Positions 8,007 through 17,511 of a stretch of DNA of 46,198 bases are shown here, piece after piece (position 1 is the first letter of the stretch; every line of letters begins with the position of its first letter). The stretch comes from Lachnospiraceae bacterium (GTDB taxonomy: Bacteria; Bacillota; Clostridia; Lachnospirales; Lachnospiraceae). The stretch lies in assembly GCA_022796795.1 (NCBI GenBank), contig JAAWJI010000033.1:1-46198 (forward strand), in the 5' to 3' direction. The translations under genes and the position numbers were made by a program. The notes under the pieces were generated by a model. It did no database searches. It was not told the origin of the DNA and saw only the letters and a list, made by a program, of their open reading frames with translations.

Positions 8007-9434
8007 ATGGGACGTTCACTTTTTGCAAAATTTCTGCTGGTATACGCGCTTTTCGGACTCTTAAGCTTTGCCGTAATCTCCACGCTGATCTCCCAGCTGA
8101 CCCTGACCCATCTCACAGAGCGAAAGGCTGAGGAGCTGTACCGGGAGGCCAATTATATTTCCTCCAATTTTGTCCGGGGCTACTACAACGGCCGTCCCAG
8201 CCCTTCCCTGGAGCCTATTCACACCCAGTTCCAGGCTCTGGATACCTATCTGAACGCCTCCATCTGGCTTCTGGACAACAATGGAACTCTGCTGGTGGAT
8301 TCCAAGGAAAATCTCCACCTCCAGGATCCGGAGCTGATCCAGGAGTTTGACCCTACGGATACGGGAAACAGCTACTATGTGATCGGAAGCTTCTATAATT
8401 ATTTTTCGGAGAAGACCTTAAGCGTCCTCTCTCCGGTGACCTACAATTTCAAAATCAACGGCTATGTGGTGCTGCACACTCCCTATGCCCAGCTGGAGAG
8501 GGACCGGGACCAGATCCTGAACCTGATTTATCTGTCTTTGCTCATCATCCTGCTCCTGTCCCTGCTGATCTTGCTTCTCTTTACGGTTTCCGTGTATTAT
8601 CCCATCAAAACCATTACAGAAGCAGCCGGCCAGTATGCAGAGGGAAATTTCCACTACGCCATTACTCTGTCCTCGGAGGACGAAATCGGCCGCCTTGCCG
8701 ATACCATGAACTACATGGCCCAAGAGCTGTCGGATCTGGACGAATACCAGAAAAAATTTGTGGCAAATATTTCTCACGACTTCCGCTCTCCCCTCACCTC
8801 CATCAAGGGATATCTGGAGGCCATGCAGGACGGCACGATACCGCCGGAAATGCAGGGAAAATATCTGGACATATTGCTGCGGGAGACAGAGCGGCTCAAC
8901 AAGCTTACCAGCGGTCTTCTGACCCTGAATTCCTTTGACACCAAGAAAAACCGGCTGGATATGACGGATTTTGACATTAATAGCGTGATTAAAAATACCG
9001 TGTCCACCTTTGAGCAGGCCTGTACCCAGAAACGGATCACCCTGGATCTCATCTTTGACTCCAAAAGTCTGCTGGTATCCGCGGATGAGAGCAAAATTCA
9101 GCAGGTTCTCTACAACCTGCTGGATAATGCCATTAAATTCAGCCACAATCATTCCGTGATCACCATTGAGACCACGGCCAAGCACGAGAAGGTTTTCATC
9201 TCTGTGAAGGACACAGGTATCGGCATCCCCAAGGAAAGCCAGAAACGGATCTGGGAGCGATTCTACAAAACGGATCTCTCCCGGGGCAAGGACAAACGGG
9301 GCACAGGCCTGGGCCTCTCCATTGTAAAGGAAATCGTGCAATCCCACGGAGAGCATATTAACGTAATCAGCACAGAGGGCGTGGGTACGGAGTTTATTTT
9401 CACCTTGCCCCGGGTTTCCAGAGAAGAGGCCTAG
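8007..9434 (+). CDS. Sensor histidine kinase (HAMP-HisKA-HATPase)
   Basis: A 475-residue membrane kinase. TM1 is at about 9-30, an extracytoplasmic sensor of about 140 residues follows, and TM2 (about 172-198) is rich in Leu and Ile. HAMP (about 198-250) contains YYPIKTITEAAGQYAEGNF. The dimerisation domain carries phospho-acceptor H257 in NISHDFRSPL. The ATPase domain has the N box NLLDNAIKFS, the G1 box DTGIGIP and the G2 box GTGLGLSIVKE. It is encoded directly after its response regulator and is presumably its cognate kinase. The extracytoplasmic ligand is unknown. Confidence 0.93.
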   Translation: MGRSLFAKFLLVYALFGLLSFAVISTLISQLTLTHLTERKAEELYREANYISSNFVRGYYNGRPSPSLEPIHTQFQALDTYLNASIWLLDNNGTLLVDSKENLHLQDPELIQEFDPTDTGNSYYVIGSFYNYFSEKTLSVLSPVTYNFKINGYVVLHTPYAQLERDRDQILNLIYLSLLIILLLSLLILLLFTVSVYYPIKTITEAAGQYAEGNFHYAITLSSEDEIGRLADTMNYMAQELSDLDEYQKKFVANISHDFRSPLTSIKGYLEAMQDGTIPPEMQGKYLDILLRETERLNKLTSGLLTLNSFDTKKNRLDMTDFDINSVIKNTVSTFEQACTQKRITLDLIFDSKSLLVSADESKIQQVLYNLLDNAIKFSHNHSVITIETTAKHEKVFISVKDTGIGIPKESQKRIWERFYKTDLSRGKDKRGTGLGLSIVKEIVQSHGEHINVISTEGVGTEFIFTLPRVSREEA

Positions 9435-9534
9435 ACCTTCTGATCCTGCCAGGTATCCGGGAAAGACACCGAAGCGGCGGATAACTTCCCCCTGGGACAG
9501 GTTCTCTGAGTAAAAGGAGAATTTGCAGACAAAA

Positions 9535-10662
9535 ATGAAGCATTTACACCAAGTGAAAAATAAATTCAAAAGGAAAACAGACCGCATGAACCGAAGGGAT
9601 TTGCTGCACAATATTTCTGTGACTGCCTGCATCCTGGCTATCGCTGTCATCGGCTCTGCCTTTTTCTTTCTGACCACAGGGAACAGCAACAATGCCTCTC
9701 TGATTTATGTGCTGGCTATTGTTCTAATTTCCCGGTACACCTACGGGTATCATCCTGGCATCATCTCCTCCATTATCGGCGTGGTGGCTGTAAACTATTT
9801 CTTTACCTATCCCTACGGGGAGCTGAATTTCAGCATGACCGGTTATCCCATTACCTTTATCGGCATGCTTGCCATTGCCCTCATCACCAGCGCCGCCACG
9901 ACCCACATGAAGGAACAGGCGGAAATCCTGGCGGAGCGGGAAAAGCTGCTGATGGAGGCGGAAAAGGAGAAAATGCGGGCTAACCTTTTGCGGGCCGTGT
10001 CTCACGACCTGCGCACGCCTCTGACCGCCATTATCGGCTCCAGCTCCAGCTATCTGGACAACCGGGATCAGCTCTCCCCGCAAGAAAAGGACCAGCTGGT
10101 GGCTCACATTTATGAGGATTCCAACTGGCTTCTCAACATGGTGGAAAATCTGCTGACTGTCACCCGCATCCACACGGATACGGCGGCCAGCCTGAACAAA
10201 TCTCTGGAACCTGTGGAGGAGGTGGTGGCCGAGGCCGTGTCCCGCTTCCGCAAGCGCTATCCGGACAGCCCGGTGCGTGTCCGCACCCCGGAGGAATTTT
10301 ATATGATTCCCATGGATCCCACCCTTATCGAACAGGTTCTCATAAATCTCCTGGAAAATGCCGTGCTCCACGCCCACAGCCAGGAGCCCATCGACCTGAC
10401 TGTCATCTGCCGGGATCAGAACCGGATCCAGTTTCGGGTCATGGACTACGGCCAGGGCATTTCCCCGGAGAGGCTGGACACCATCTTTGACGGCAATCCC
10501 TACGGAAGCGGCGAAAGCGCGGACTCCAAGCGCGGCATGGGCATTGGCCTGTCTATTTGCAAAACGATTATTCATATCCACGGCGGCAGCATTACCGCAG
10601 CCAACCATGAAAACGGCGCGGTCTTTACCTTCCAGCTGCCCCTGGGAGAGGAAAGGGAGTAA
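9535..10662 (+). CDS. KdpD-like sensor kinase core (DUF4118 plus HisKA-HATPase), N-terminally short
   Basis: A 375-residue kinase that starts at the KdpD-type four-helix membrane domain: helices at about 24-120, including LIYVLAIVLISRYTYGY and VVAVNYFFTYPYGEL. The kinase core follows, with H157 in VSHDLRTPLTAI, the N box INLLENAVLHA, DYGQGI, and the G2 box GMGIGLSICKTI. Canonical KdpD has about 400 extra N-terminal residues (K+-sensing Walker and Usp domains); these are absent. The start is uncertain. An in-frame TTG at 9523 sits only 3 nt from GGAG, while this ATG sits 15 nt from it; another ATG is at 9586. The KdpE-like partner follows with a 2-nt gap. No kdpFABC is present in the window. 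Confidence 0.88.
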   Translation: MKHLHQVKNKFKRKTDRMNRRDLLHNISVTACILAIAVIGSAFFFLTTGNSNNASLIYVLAIVLISRYTYGYHPGIISSIIGVVAVNYFFTYPYGELNFSMTGYPITFIGMLAIALITSAATTHMKEQAEILAEREKLLMEAEKEKMRANLLRAVSHDLRTPLTAIIGSSSSYLDNRDQLSPQEKDQLVAHIYEDSNWLLNMVENLLTVTRIHTDTAASLNKSLEPVEEVVAEAVSRFRKRYPDSPVRVRTPEEFYMIPMDPTLIEQVLINLLENAVLHAHSQEPIDLTVICRDQNRIQFRVMDYGQGISPERLDTIFDGNPYGSGESADSKRGMGIGLSICKTIIHIHGGSITAANHENGAVFTFQLPLGEERE

Positions 10663-10664
10663 AT

Positions 10665-11369
10665 ATGAGCACGAAATTATCCATTCTGATTATTGAGGAT
10701 GAAGAAAACATCTGCAACTTTATCCGCACTTCTTTGCAGCTGCAGAATTATAAGATCATTACCGCCTCCACGGCGGCGGAAGGACTTTCCATCGCCAACT
10801 CCGGTTCCGTAGACCTGATTCTCCTAGATCTGGGCCTGCCGGATATGGACGGTCTCAACGTGATCAGGCAGATCCGCTCCTGGTCCAGCATGCCCATTAT
10901 CGTTATCTCCGCCCGGACCAAGGAACAGGAAAAGGTGGAGGCTCTGGATATAGGCGCCGACGATTATATCACCAAACCCTTTGGCACTAAGGAGCTTATG
11001 GCCCGCATCCGCGCAGCCATGCGCCACAGCAACCGCCTGGCTTCCCAGGATGAGAATTATAAGCGGCCCTATTCCCACAACGGCCTGGTCATTGATTTCG
11101 ACAAGCGCCTCATTACCTTAAACGGGCAGAAAATTCATCTCACCCAGATCGAATTCAAGATTGTCTCTCTGCTGGCTCAAAATGCCGGACGGGTCCTGAC
11201 CTATGATTCCATCCTCACCCATGTGTGGGGACCGTACATCGAACAGAATAACCAGATTCTCCGTGTGAACATGGCCAATGTGCGGCGCAAGCTGGAGAAG
11301 AATCCGGCCGAACCTCAATACATTCTCACAGAGGTGGGTATCGGCTACCGAATGGCAGAGGAGGACTGA
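10665..11369 (+). CDS. KdpE-like response regulator, OmpR family
   Basis: A 234-residue regulator with receiver residues EDE (11-13), D55 in LLDLGLPD, VISAR and TKPFG, and a winged-helix domain ending EVGIGYRM. Its spacing of 2 nt from the DUF4118 kinase and its sequence style (LGLPDMDGL, GADDYITKPF) resemble KdpE. The GGGAG of its ribosome binding site lies inside the end of the kinase gene, so the two are probably translationally coupled. Target genes are unknown; a K+ response is only inferred from family resemblance. Confidence 0.9.
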   Translation: MSTKLSILIIEDEENICNFIRTSLQLQNYKIITASTAAEGLSIANSGSVDLILLDLGLPDMDGLNVIRQIRSWSSMPIIVISARTKEQEKVEALDIGADDYITKPFGTKELMARIRAAMRHSNRLASQDENYKRPYSHNGLVIDFDKRLITLNGQKIHLTQIEFKIVSLLAQNAGRVLTYDSILTHVWGPYIEQNNQILRVNMANVRRKLEKNPAEPQYILTEVGIGYRMAEED

Positions 11370-11410
11370 GGGATACTGGGATCCCCGTACATTTTCACAG
11401 CGACAACGGA

Positions 11411-11463
11411 TTATGGATGGCAGTGGAGAACTGACTTCCTCTGTGAATCACTGCCATCCATAA
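11411..11463. terminator. Perfect 15-bp inverted repeat between convergent genes
   Basis: TTATGGATGGCAGTG (11411-11425) and its exact complement (11449-11463) flank a 23-nt loop, midway between the convergent kdpE-like and hydratase genes. A bidirectional terminator is the natural reading. No run of T follows on either strand and the loop is long, so Rho-independent termination is not certain. Confidence 0.5.
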
Positions 11464-11476
11464 ATCTGATTCCTAT

Positions 11477-13765
11477 TTATGAAGCTCGGTTGTAATTAAT
11501 AAGACAGCCCTTGAGAATAATCTCCCGCTCATCATCTGTCAGGGCGCCCAGTCGCAGCCGGATTTCCCGGTTTTTGTCTCCGTTTACGTAAGCGCAGATT
11601 TCTTCCTGTTTGTCCGTCACTGCCTGGCGGATTTTTGGCAGGAACAGGAAGTCTCCCTTGGCAAAGGGCAGCTCTCCCTCTTCAATCAGGAAAGGCAGCA
11701 TGCCCCAGTTGATGAGATTGGAACGGTAGCGCTTGGTGGCGTAGCTGTGGGCAATATTGGCCCAGCCTCCCAGCACCTTCTGACAGGAAGCTGCCTGCTC
11801 TCTGGCCGAGCCGTCTCCCGGCTTCACAGCAAAGATGGCGCTTCCCACGCCCACATTGGTCCGATCCACACCCGGGAACCACCTTCCAAAGGTCTGGAAT
11901 ATAGGTTCCAGCTCCGGCACAGCCTCCACCGGGCAGTTTCCAGCCTCTATGGCCTTCTGTGCCTTCTGAATTTCCTTTGCAAATCCCACATAGGCTGGAT
12001 CCTTCCGGGAAAGGGCAAACTCCGCCAGCCCCAGAGGATTGGAGCGATAGGAGGAAGTCTCTCCGGAGGGGATCAGTTCGTCCGTGGTGGTCACAGGATC
12101 ATGAATCTCCGACACCACCTTCAAAACCATGTGTTCCGGCAGGGCAGACATGGCCGGCCAGTCCTTGATGTTGGGGCCAAACTGGATCTCCTGCCCCGGA
12201 TCCGCCTTGCCCTTGCTGTCAAAAACCCGATTGGCATAAATCTGGCTGTCAAAGTGATAGGTTTTGCCTGTGTATTCCACATCCAGCTCTGTGGCTGCTG
12301 TCAAATATCCCTGATTGGCAGCCGTGGCTGCAATAGACCTGGCGTCCATAAGGGCCACCGACGCAATCTGGCCGCTCTGCAGCTTGGAGCCTTCCCGGTT
12401 GGGGAAGTTCCGGGTGGAGTGGCGGATACTAAAGGCATTGTTTGCCGGCGTGTCTCCTGCTCCGAAGCAGGGGCCGCAGAATGCGGTCTTCAGCACAGCG
12501 CCGCTTCCCATAAGCTCTGCAGCCGCGCCATTTTTCACCAACTCCATATATACCGGCATACTGGCAGGATACACGCTTAGGGTAAACGCATCGGAGCCGA
12601 TTCCCCGGCCCCTCAGAATATCCGCTGCCGCGCAGATATTCTCAAAGCCGCCGCCGGCGCATCCTGCTATAATGCCCTGCTCCACATAGAGCTGTCCGTT
12701 TTTCACCTTATCCCGCAAAGAATATTCCACGGCTCCGTCCAGGCTCACCAGGGCCTTTTTCTCCACGTCCGCCAGAATATCCTGAAGATTGCTCTTCAGC
12801 TCCTCTATGGTGTAGGTATTGCTGGGGTGAAAGGGCATGGCGATCATGGGACGGATCTCGCTTAAATCCACCTGGATCATACCGTCATAGTAGGCCACTG
12901 GCCCCGGATTCAACTCTTTATAATCCGCCTCCCGTCCGTGAACGGCATAAAATTCCCGGATCGTCTCATCCGTCCGCCAGATAGAGGACAGGCAGGTAGT
13001 CTCCGTAGTCATAACGTCAATCCCAATACGAAAATCCGCACTGAGCCTGGAAATCCCGTCTCCTATAAACTCCATGACCTTGTTATTTACATAGCCGTTG
13101 GCAAACACGGCGCCGATAATGGCCAGGGCCACATCCTGGGGGCCCACCCCCTTTGCCGGCTCTCCGGTCAGGTACACGCCCACTACGCCGGGCATGGGAA
13201 TGTCATAGGTTTTTTTCAGCAGCTGCTTCACCAGCTCCGGACCGCCCTCTCCCATAGCCATGGTTCCCAGAGCTCCGTAGCGGGTGTGGCTGTCCGAACC
13301 CAGGATCATCTTTCCCCCGGCTGCCAGCATCTCCCTGGCATACTGGTGGATCACCGCCTGATGGGGGGGCACATAGACTCCGCCGTATTTCTTGGCGCAG
13401 GTGAGGCCGTACATATGGTCATCCTCATTGATGGTTCCCCCCACTGCGCAGAGGCTGTTATGGCAGTTTGTCAGCACATAGGGCACCGGAAACCGCTCCA
13501 GACCTGACGCCCGGGCTGTCTGAATGATTCCCACAAAGGTAATGTCATGGGAGGTCAGCTTGTCAAACCGAATCTGAAGCTCCTCCATGGATCCCGAGGT
13601 ATTGTGACTCTCCAGAATCCCATAGGCAATAGTCTGCTTCCTTGCGTCTTCCTTTTCCGGCGCCTGTCCCAATCTCTGCTCCAGCAAAGCCCGTCCATCC
13701 CGGTCATCCGAAACGATCTGGCAGCCGTTCAGCACATAAGCGCCCCCATTCCATAACTGTATCAT
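11477..13765 (-). CDS. Aconitase-family hydratase (YbhJ-like)
   Basis: A 762-residue protein of the aconitase superfamily. The 4Fe-4S ligands are probably C369 (in GCAGGGFEN), C430 and C433 (in [10 protein letters not shown]). [11 protein letters not shown] and a C-terminal swivelling domain are recognisable. Length and style resemble the E. coli YbhJ group (about 750 residues, physiological substrate not established) more than AcnA or AcnB. The ATG at 13765, with GAGGAG just upstream, is preferred to a longer frame that starts at 13807. It is the last gene of a probable operon with murE (47 nt upstream), dapF and a trans-sulfuration enzyme. Citrate/isocitrate activity is possible but not shown. 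Confidence 0.85.
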   Translation of the reverse strand: MIQLWNGGAYVLNGCQIVSDDRDGRALLEQRLGQAPEKEDARKQTIAYGILESHNTSGSMEELQIRFDKLTSHDITFVGIIQTARASGLERFPVPYVLTNCHNSLCAVGGTINEDDHMYGLTCAKKYGGVYVPPHQAVIHQYAREMLAAGGKMILGSDSHTRYGALGTMAMGEGGPELVKQLLKKTYDIPMPGVVGVYLTGEPAKGVGPQDVALAIIGAVFANGYVNNKVMEFIGDGISRLSADFRIGIDVMTTETTCLSSIWRTDETIREFYAVHGREADYKELNPGPVAYYDGMIQVDLSEIRPMIAMPFHPSNTYTIEELKSNLQDILADVEKKALVSLDGAVEYSLRDKVKNGQLYVEQGIIAGCAGGGFENICAAADILRGRGIGSDAFTLSVYPASMPVYMELVKNGAAAELMGSGAVLKTAFCGPCFGAGDTPANNAFSIRHSTRNFPNREGSKLQSGQIASVALMDARSIAATAANQGYLTAATELDVEYTGKTYHFDSQIYANRVFDSKGKADPGQEIQFGPNIKDWPAMSALPEHMVLKVVSEIHDPVTTTDELIPSGETSSYRSNPLGLAEFALSRKDPAYVGFAKEIQKAQKAIEAGNCPVEAVPELEPIFQTFGRWFPGVDRTNVGVGSAIFAVKPGDGSAREQAASCQKVLGGWANIAHSYATKRYRSNLINWGMLPFLIEEGELPFAKGDFLFLPKIRQAVTDKQEEICAYVNGDKNREIRLRLGALTDDEREIILKGCLINYNRAS

Positions 13766-13812
13766 AATCTCCTCACTTTCCTCCCCGCCTTCTCCAGGCT
13801 GTGTCAATCCCT

Positions 13813-15300
13813 TTACTTGGTCTGCAAATAGTCCTTTACAATTTTCTCTTCGGAAAAATAATATTTTACTCCGTGAATCTCCTGATACTCCTCGTGTCCT
13901 TTTCCAATGAGGGCTACAATATCATCTTTCCCGCAGTGGTCGATGAGATAATGTATGGCCTCCTCCCGATCCAGAATCACCTTATAACGCCCATGGCTCT
14001 CATCCAGTCCCTGAATAATGTCCGCATTGATGGAGTCCATCTCCTCATCCCTGGGATTGTCCATAGTGATCACCGTCAGATCCGCGTATTTCCCGGCAAT
14101 GCGGCCCATATCAAACCGCCGCTGCCTGGGCCGGTTCCCGCCGCCCCCAAAGAGACAGATGAGACGCCCCGGCTCATAGCCCTTCAGCATTTCCAGCAGG
14201 CTCTCCATGCTCAACGCATTGTGGGCATAGTCGATAATAAACGTGGTAAAATGGGCCGTATCCTGCAAAAGCTGGGTTCTGCCCTTGACGGCAATTTCAC
14301 GCAGAGCCTTTGCCCGCTCCTCTGGCCCAATGCCTGCCAGAGAGGTGACTGCCGCCGCTGCCAAGGCATTTTCCACATTAAAAATACCTGGCATCCCCAG
14401 CACCACCTGTTCTTCTATTTTTCCTGTAATGGAAAAGGTGCTGCCCAAAAGTCCCGGCTCCCAGCGCTTTTGGATCTGGACCGCCTGGAAATCCGCCTCC
14501 TCTCTGGCAGAAAAGGTATAAAGGAGCTCCGCCCCCTTTGTCACATGCTGCCAGTGGGCGTCGTCCCGGTTTGCAATGGCTGTCTTGGTCTGAGAAAACA
14601 GCAGATGCTTGCAGGCCAGGTAATCCTCAAAATCCGCATGCTCTCCGGGCCCGATATGATCCGGAGAAATATTCAAAAACAATCCATAATCAAAGAGAAT
14701 CCCCTCCGTGCGCTTCTGTTTCAGACCCTGGGAGGAAACCTCCATGACCACATATTCACAGCCCTCGTCCCGCATGCGGGCAAAAAGGGACTGGAGCTCG
14801 TAAGATTCCGGCGTGGTATTCTTGGTAGGGAATTTTTTGTCTCCGATAAAGGCGCCCATGGTTCCGATGATTCCCGTCTTGTGCCCGGCAGCCTCCAAAA
14901 TCCGGCAGATCATATGGGAGGTAGTGGTCTTTCCCTTCGTTCCCGTAATGCCGATCATGGTCATCTTCGACGCTGGATGCCCGAACCAGGCTGCGGAAAT
15001 CAAAGCCAGCGCCTTTCTGGTATCCGGGGTTTCCACCAGGGTCGCCTTCGGATCCTTTGTCAATTGGGCTGCATAGGCCTCCCCGGCTCCCGCCTCTCCT
15101 TCTACCAGCACTGCAACGGCTCCCGCCTCCACAGCCTGTGCTATATAATCATGTCCGTCGGAGTGAAATCCCCGCAGACAAATAAACAGGGACCCGGGCT
15201 GAACCGTCCGGGAAGAATAATCCACCGACGTGATCTCCGTATCCCCATTTCCTCTCAGGTATTCACATGTCGCATCCGCAAGCAGTTCACTTAACCTCAT
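13813..15300 (-). CDS. murE: UDP-MurNAc-L-Ala-D-Glu:meso-diaminopimelate ligase (MurE family)
   Basis: A cytoplasmic Mur ligase of 495 residues that adds the third residue of the peptidoglycan stem peptide using ATP. The N-terminal UDP-binding domain contains [13 protein letters not shown] and [12 protein letters not shown]. The ATP loop is [10 protein letters not shown], the central domain has [14 protein letters not shown] and NISPDH, and the C-terminal domain has IDYAHN and MDNPRDE. DNPR is the diaminopimelate-recognition motif, which fits the adjacent dapF. ATG 15300 is chosen over ATG 15306 because GGGGAGAG is better spaced. The start overlaps the end of dapF by 14 nt, suggesting translational coupling. 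Confidence 0.93.
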   Translation of the reverse strand: MRLSELLADATCEYLRGNGDTEITSVDYSSRTVQPGSLFICLRGFHSDGHDYIAQAVEAGAVAVLVEGEAGAGEAYAAQLTKDPKATLVETPDTRKALALISAAWFGHPASKMTMIGITGTKGKTTTSHMICRILEAAGHKTGIIGTMGAFIGDKKFPTKNTTPESYELQSLFARMRDEGCEYVVMEVSSQGLKQKRTEGILFDYGLFLNISPDHIGPGEHADFEDYLACKHLLFSQTKTAIANRDDAHWQHVTKGAELLYTFSAREEADFQAVQIQKRWEPGLLGSTFSITGKIEEQVVLGMPGIFNVENALAAAAVTSLAGIGPEERAKALREIAVKGRTQLLQDTAHFTTFIIDYAHNALSMESLLEMLKGYEPGRLICLFGGGGNRPRQRRFDMGRIAGKYADLTVITMDNPRDEEMDSINADIIQGLDESHGRYKVILDREEAIHYLIDHCGKDDIVALIGKGHEEYQEIHGVKYYFSEEKIVKDYLQTK

Positions 15301-16141
15301 ATTCATACTCTCCCCGGTATACAATGTGGGACGACCCTGTCATGTGGACAAAGCCCTCCTGATCCCATTCCACCTCTAAGACTCCGCCAGGCTGCTCCAC
15401 CCACACGTGACGGCCGCATAGTCCCAGGCTTGCGCCCACCACTACGGCCGCGCAGCATCCGGTGCCGCAGCCCAGGGTTTCCCCGCAGTTCCGCTCCCAC
15501 TCCCGGATCCGAATATGACTCTCATCCAGAATCTGAGCAAAGGTCACATTGGTGCGTCTGGGAAAATATTCATGCCGCTCCGCCGCCGGGCCGTAGGTTT
15601 CAATGTCAAATTTTTCCATATTTTCTCCAGAATCCATAAGCAACACCGTGTGGGGATTTCCGAAAGAAATGGTGGACGCCCGAAACACCCGGTCCGCCGC
15701 CTGAAGCTTTTGATCCAGAAAATTCTCTCCCTCCACCGCCACAGGAATCTGCTGCGGACGAAACTCCGGTTTTCCGATCCTGGCATGAATGTTGACTACT
15801 TCCCCCTGCTCCAGAATCAGGTCTACGATCTGAATCCCTCCCAGGGTTTCCACGGTCAAAGTCTCCTTTTTGGTAAAGCCGCTGCAGTAAAAAAGCTTGG
15901 CAGCGCTACGCAGAGCATTGCCGCACATTTCCGCCTCCGAACCGTCCGGATTAAAAATCCGCATGCGAAAATCATAATCCTTTGAGGGACAGAGCATAAC
16001 CATGCCGTCAGAGCCTGCACCGAAATGGCGGTCAGAGATGCGCCGGGCTAAAGTTCCCGGCGCTTCAATCTTCTGGCCAATGGCGTCAATGTACACATAA
16101 TCGTTGCCAAAGGCCTGCATCTTCGTAAATTTTATTTTCAT
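15287..16141 (-). CDS. dapF: Diaminopimelate epimerase
   Basis: A 284-residue enzyme that converts LL- to meso-diaminopimelate, supplying lysine and the MurE substrate. The start MKIKFTKMQAFGNDY matches the family. The two catalytic cysteines are C73 in EMCGNALRSAA and C225 in LGCGTGCCAA. It lies 19 nt downstream of the PLP enzyme and overlaps murE, so substrate supply and consumption are encoded together. Confidence 0.95.
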   Translation of the reverse strand: MKIKFTKMQAFGNDYVYIDAIGQKIEAPGTLARRISDRHFGAGSDGMVMLCPSKDYDFRMRIFNPDGSEAEMCGNALRSAAKLFYCSGFTKKETLTVETLGGIQIVDLILEQGEVVNIHARIGKPEFRPQQIPVAVEGENFLDQKLQAADRVFRASTISFGNPHTVLLMDSGENMEKFDIETYGPAAERHEYFPRRTNVTFAQILDESHIRIREWERNCGETLGCGTGCCAAVVVGASLGLCGRHVWVEQPGGVLEVEWDQEGFVHMTGSSHIVYRGEYEYEVK

Positions 16142-16160
16142 GGAATTTCTTTACTCCTGC

Positions 16161-17348
16161 TTAATCTGCCTGTTTCATGGCCTGATCCAGGTCCGCGATA
16201 ATGTCGTCCACATGCTCGATACCAATGGAAATCCTCAGGAAACGCTCGTTGATGCCAAGCTTCTCCCGAATATCCGCCGGTATGGACTCATGAGTCTGGG
16301 TCAGAGGATAGGTAATCAGAGTTTCCGTGCCTCCCAGGCTTTCTGCAAAGAGAATCATCTTCACCTTGGTCAGGAGAGCCTTGGCTGTCTCCAAAGTATC
16401 CACCTCAAAGGAAATCATGCCTCCAAAGCCTGTGCTCTGTCCCTTGCTGATAGCATATCCCTCATGATCCTCAAAGCCTGCATAGTAAACCTTTTTTACC
16501 TTGGGCTGTTCCCGCAGCCATCTCGCCACTCGGGCCGCGTTTTCGTTGTGCTTCTCCATGCGCAGGCATAGAGTCTTCAGTCCCCGGAGCAAAAGCCAGG
16601 AATCAAAGGGGGCCAGCCCGTTGCCTCTGGATTTCAGCTGCAGCTGGAAGTGATCTGCCAGCTTCTGATTATTTACCACCACAAGTCCGGCGATCACATC
16701 ATTGTGTCCGCACAGATATTTCGTCCCGCTGTGCACCACAATATCCGCTCCCAGGGTAATAGGCTTCTGGAAATAGGGAGTCAGGAACGTATTATCCACC
16801 ACCAACAAAGCGTTATGCTCCCTGGCAATGGCGGAGAGCTTTCGGATATCCGCCACCTTCATCATAGGATTGGTAGGAGTCTCCACAAACAACATTTTCG
16901 TAGAAGGACGGATAGCGGACTGAACAGCCTGGGTATCTGCCATGTCCACATAGGTAAACACACAGCCCAGCTGCTTAAAGATATCCTCCCCGATACGGAA
17001 GGTGCCCCCGTAGATATCATCGGAGAGCAGCACATGATCCCCAGGCTCCAAAATGCCAAATACCGACATATTGGCAGCCTGTCCGCTGGAGAAGGCAAAG
17101 CCTGCCAGGCCGCCTTCCAGAATTGCCATGGTGCGCTCCAATTCCTCCCGGGTAGGATTCTTCAGACGGGTATAGGTATACCCGGTAGACACATCAAAAT
17201 CCCGGTGCATAAACGTAGCCGACTGAAAAATCGGAAAACTTACCGCTCCCGTAATGGGATCGCAGCCCAGGGCTCCGTGGACTACCTTGGAATCAAAATG
17301 TAGATTATCCTTTGTATCAAAAGAATCATAAAAGTTCTCTTCTATCAT
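16161..17348 (-). CDS. Cys/Met-metabolism PLP enzyme (cystathionine gamma-synthase/lyase type)
   Basis: A 395-residue fold-type I PLP enzyme of the trans-sulfuration family. Seen are YTYTRLKNPTR, SSGQAANM, the DDIYGGT loop, ETPTNP, VVDNTFLTP and the PLP lysine K200 in VVHSGTKYLCGH. The C-terminal SLGGTETLITYP is typical of the gamma-elimination/replacement subgroup. Sequence alone does not separate cystathionine gamma-synthase, cystathionine gamma-lyase and methionine gamma-lyase. ATG 17348 is chosen because GGAGG lies 8 nt upstream; longer frames to 17414 lack this. It is the first gene of the dapF-murE-hydratase operon. Confidence 0.88.
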   Translation of the reverse strand: MIEENFYDSFDTKDNLHFDSKVVHGALGCDPITGAVSFPIFQSATFMHRDFDVSTGYTYTRLKNPTREELERTMAILEGGLAGFAFSSGQAANMSVFGILEPGDHVLLSDDIYGGTFRIGEDIFKQLGCVFTYVDMADTQAVQSAIRPSTKMLFVETPTNPMMKVADIRKLSAIAREHNALLVVDNTFLTPYFQKPITLGADIVVHSGTKYLCGHNDVIAGLVVVNNQKLADHFQLQLKSRGNGLAPFDSWLLLRGLKTLCLRMEKHNENAARVARWLREQPKVKKVYYAGFEDHEGYAISKGQSTGFGGMISFEVDTLETAKALLTKVKMILFAESLGGTETLITYPLTQTHESIPADIREKLGINERFLRISIGIEHVDDIIADLDQAMKQAD

Positions 17349-17482
17349 CCTCTCATCCTCCATCCGTGTAAATCTCTCAACCATACTATTTTGTGCAGAA
17401 CCGTCAGCTGTCATACTCTATCCATTCAAAATATTTCCATCTTCTTGAAAAACAGCCCAAAATTCCCACAAGTTACGCCTTA

Positions 17483-17511
17483 ACTATACCATGACAAAGG
17501 GTATTTTTCAA
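17483..17511 (-). promoter_or_regulatory. Sigma-A promoter of the PLP enzyme-dapF-murE-hydratase operon
   Basis: TTGAAA (17506-17511), a 17-nt spacer and TATAGT (17483-17488) on the minus strand. The -35 box overlaps the TGA stop (17508-17510) of the upstream sensor kinase gene. Transcription would start near 17476, giving a leader of about 128 nt. I found no riboswitch-like fold in that leader. Confidence 0.72.

Noticed and set aside
8418..9692. 424-codon minus-strand open frame
   Set aside because: It is antisense to the HAMP-HisKA kinase gene, which carries all kinase motifs on the plus strand.
9535..11369. Annotation as complete KdpDE potassium system
   Set aside because: The N-terminal KdpD domains and kdpFABC are absent from the sequence seen.
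11747..12580. 277-codon plus-strand open frame
   Set aside because: It is antisense to the aconitase-family hydratase gene and shows no motif or ribosome binding site.
13801..15294. 497-codon plus-strand open frame
   Set aside because: It is antisense to murE and dapF, whose catalytic motifs are clear; composition is that of a shadow frame with no family motif.
17349..17476. Possible SAM-type riboswitch or T-box in the 128-nt leader of the PLP enzyme operon
   Set aside because: I found no terminator/antiterminator pair, kink-turn pattern or T-box sequence.
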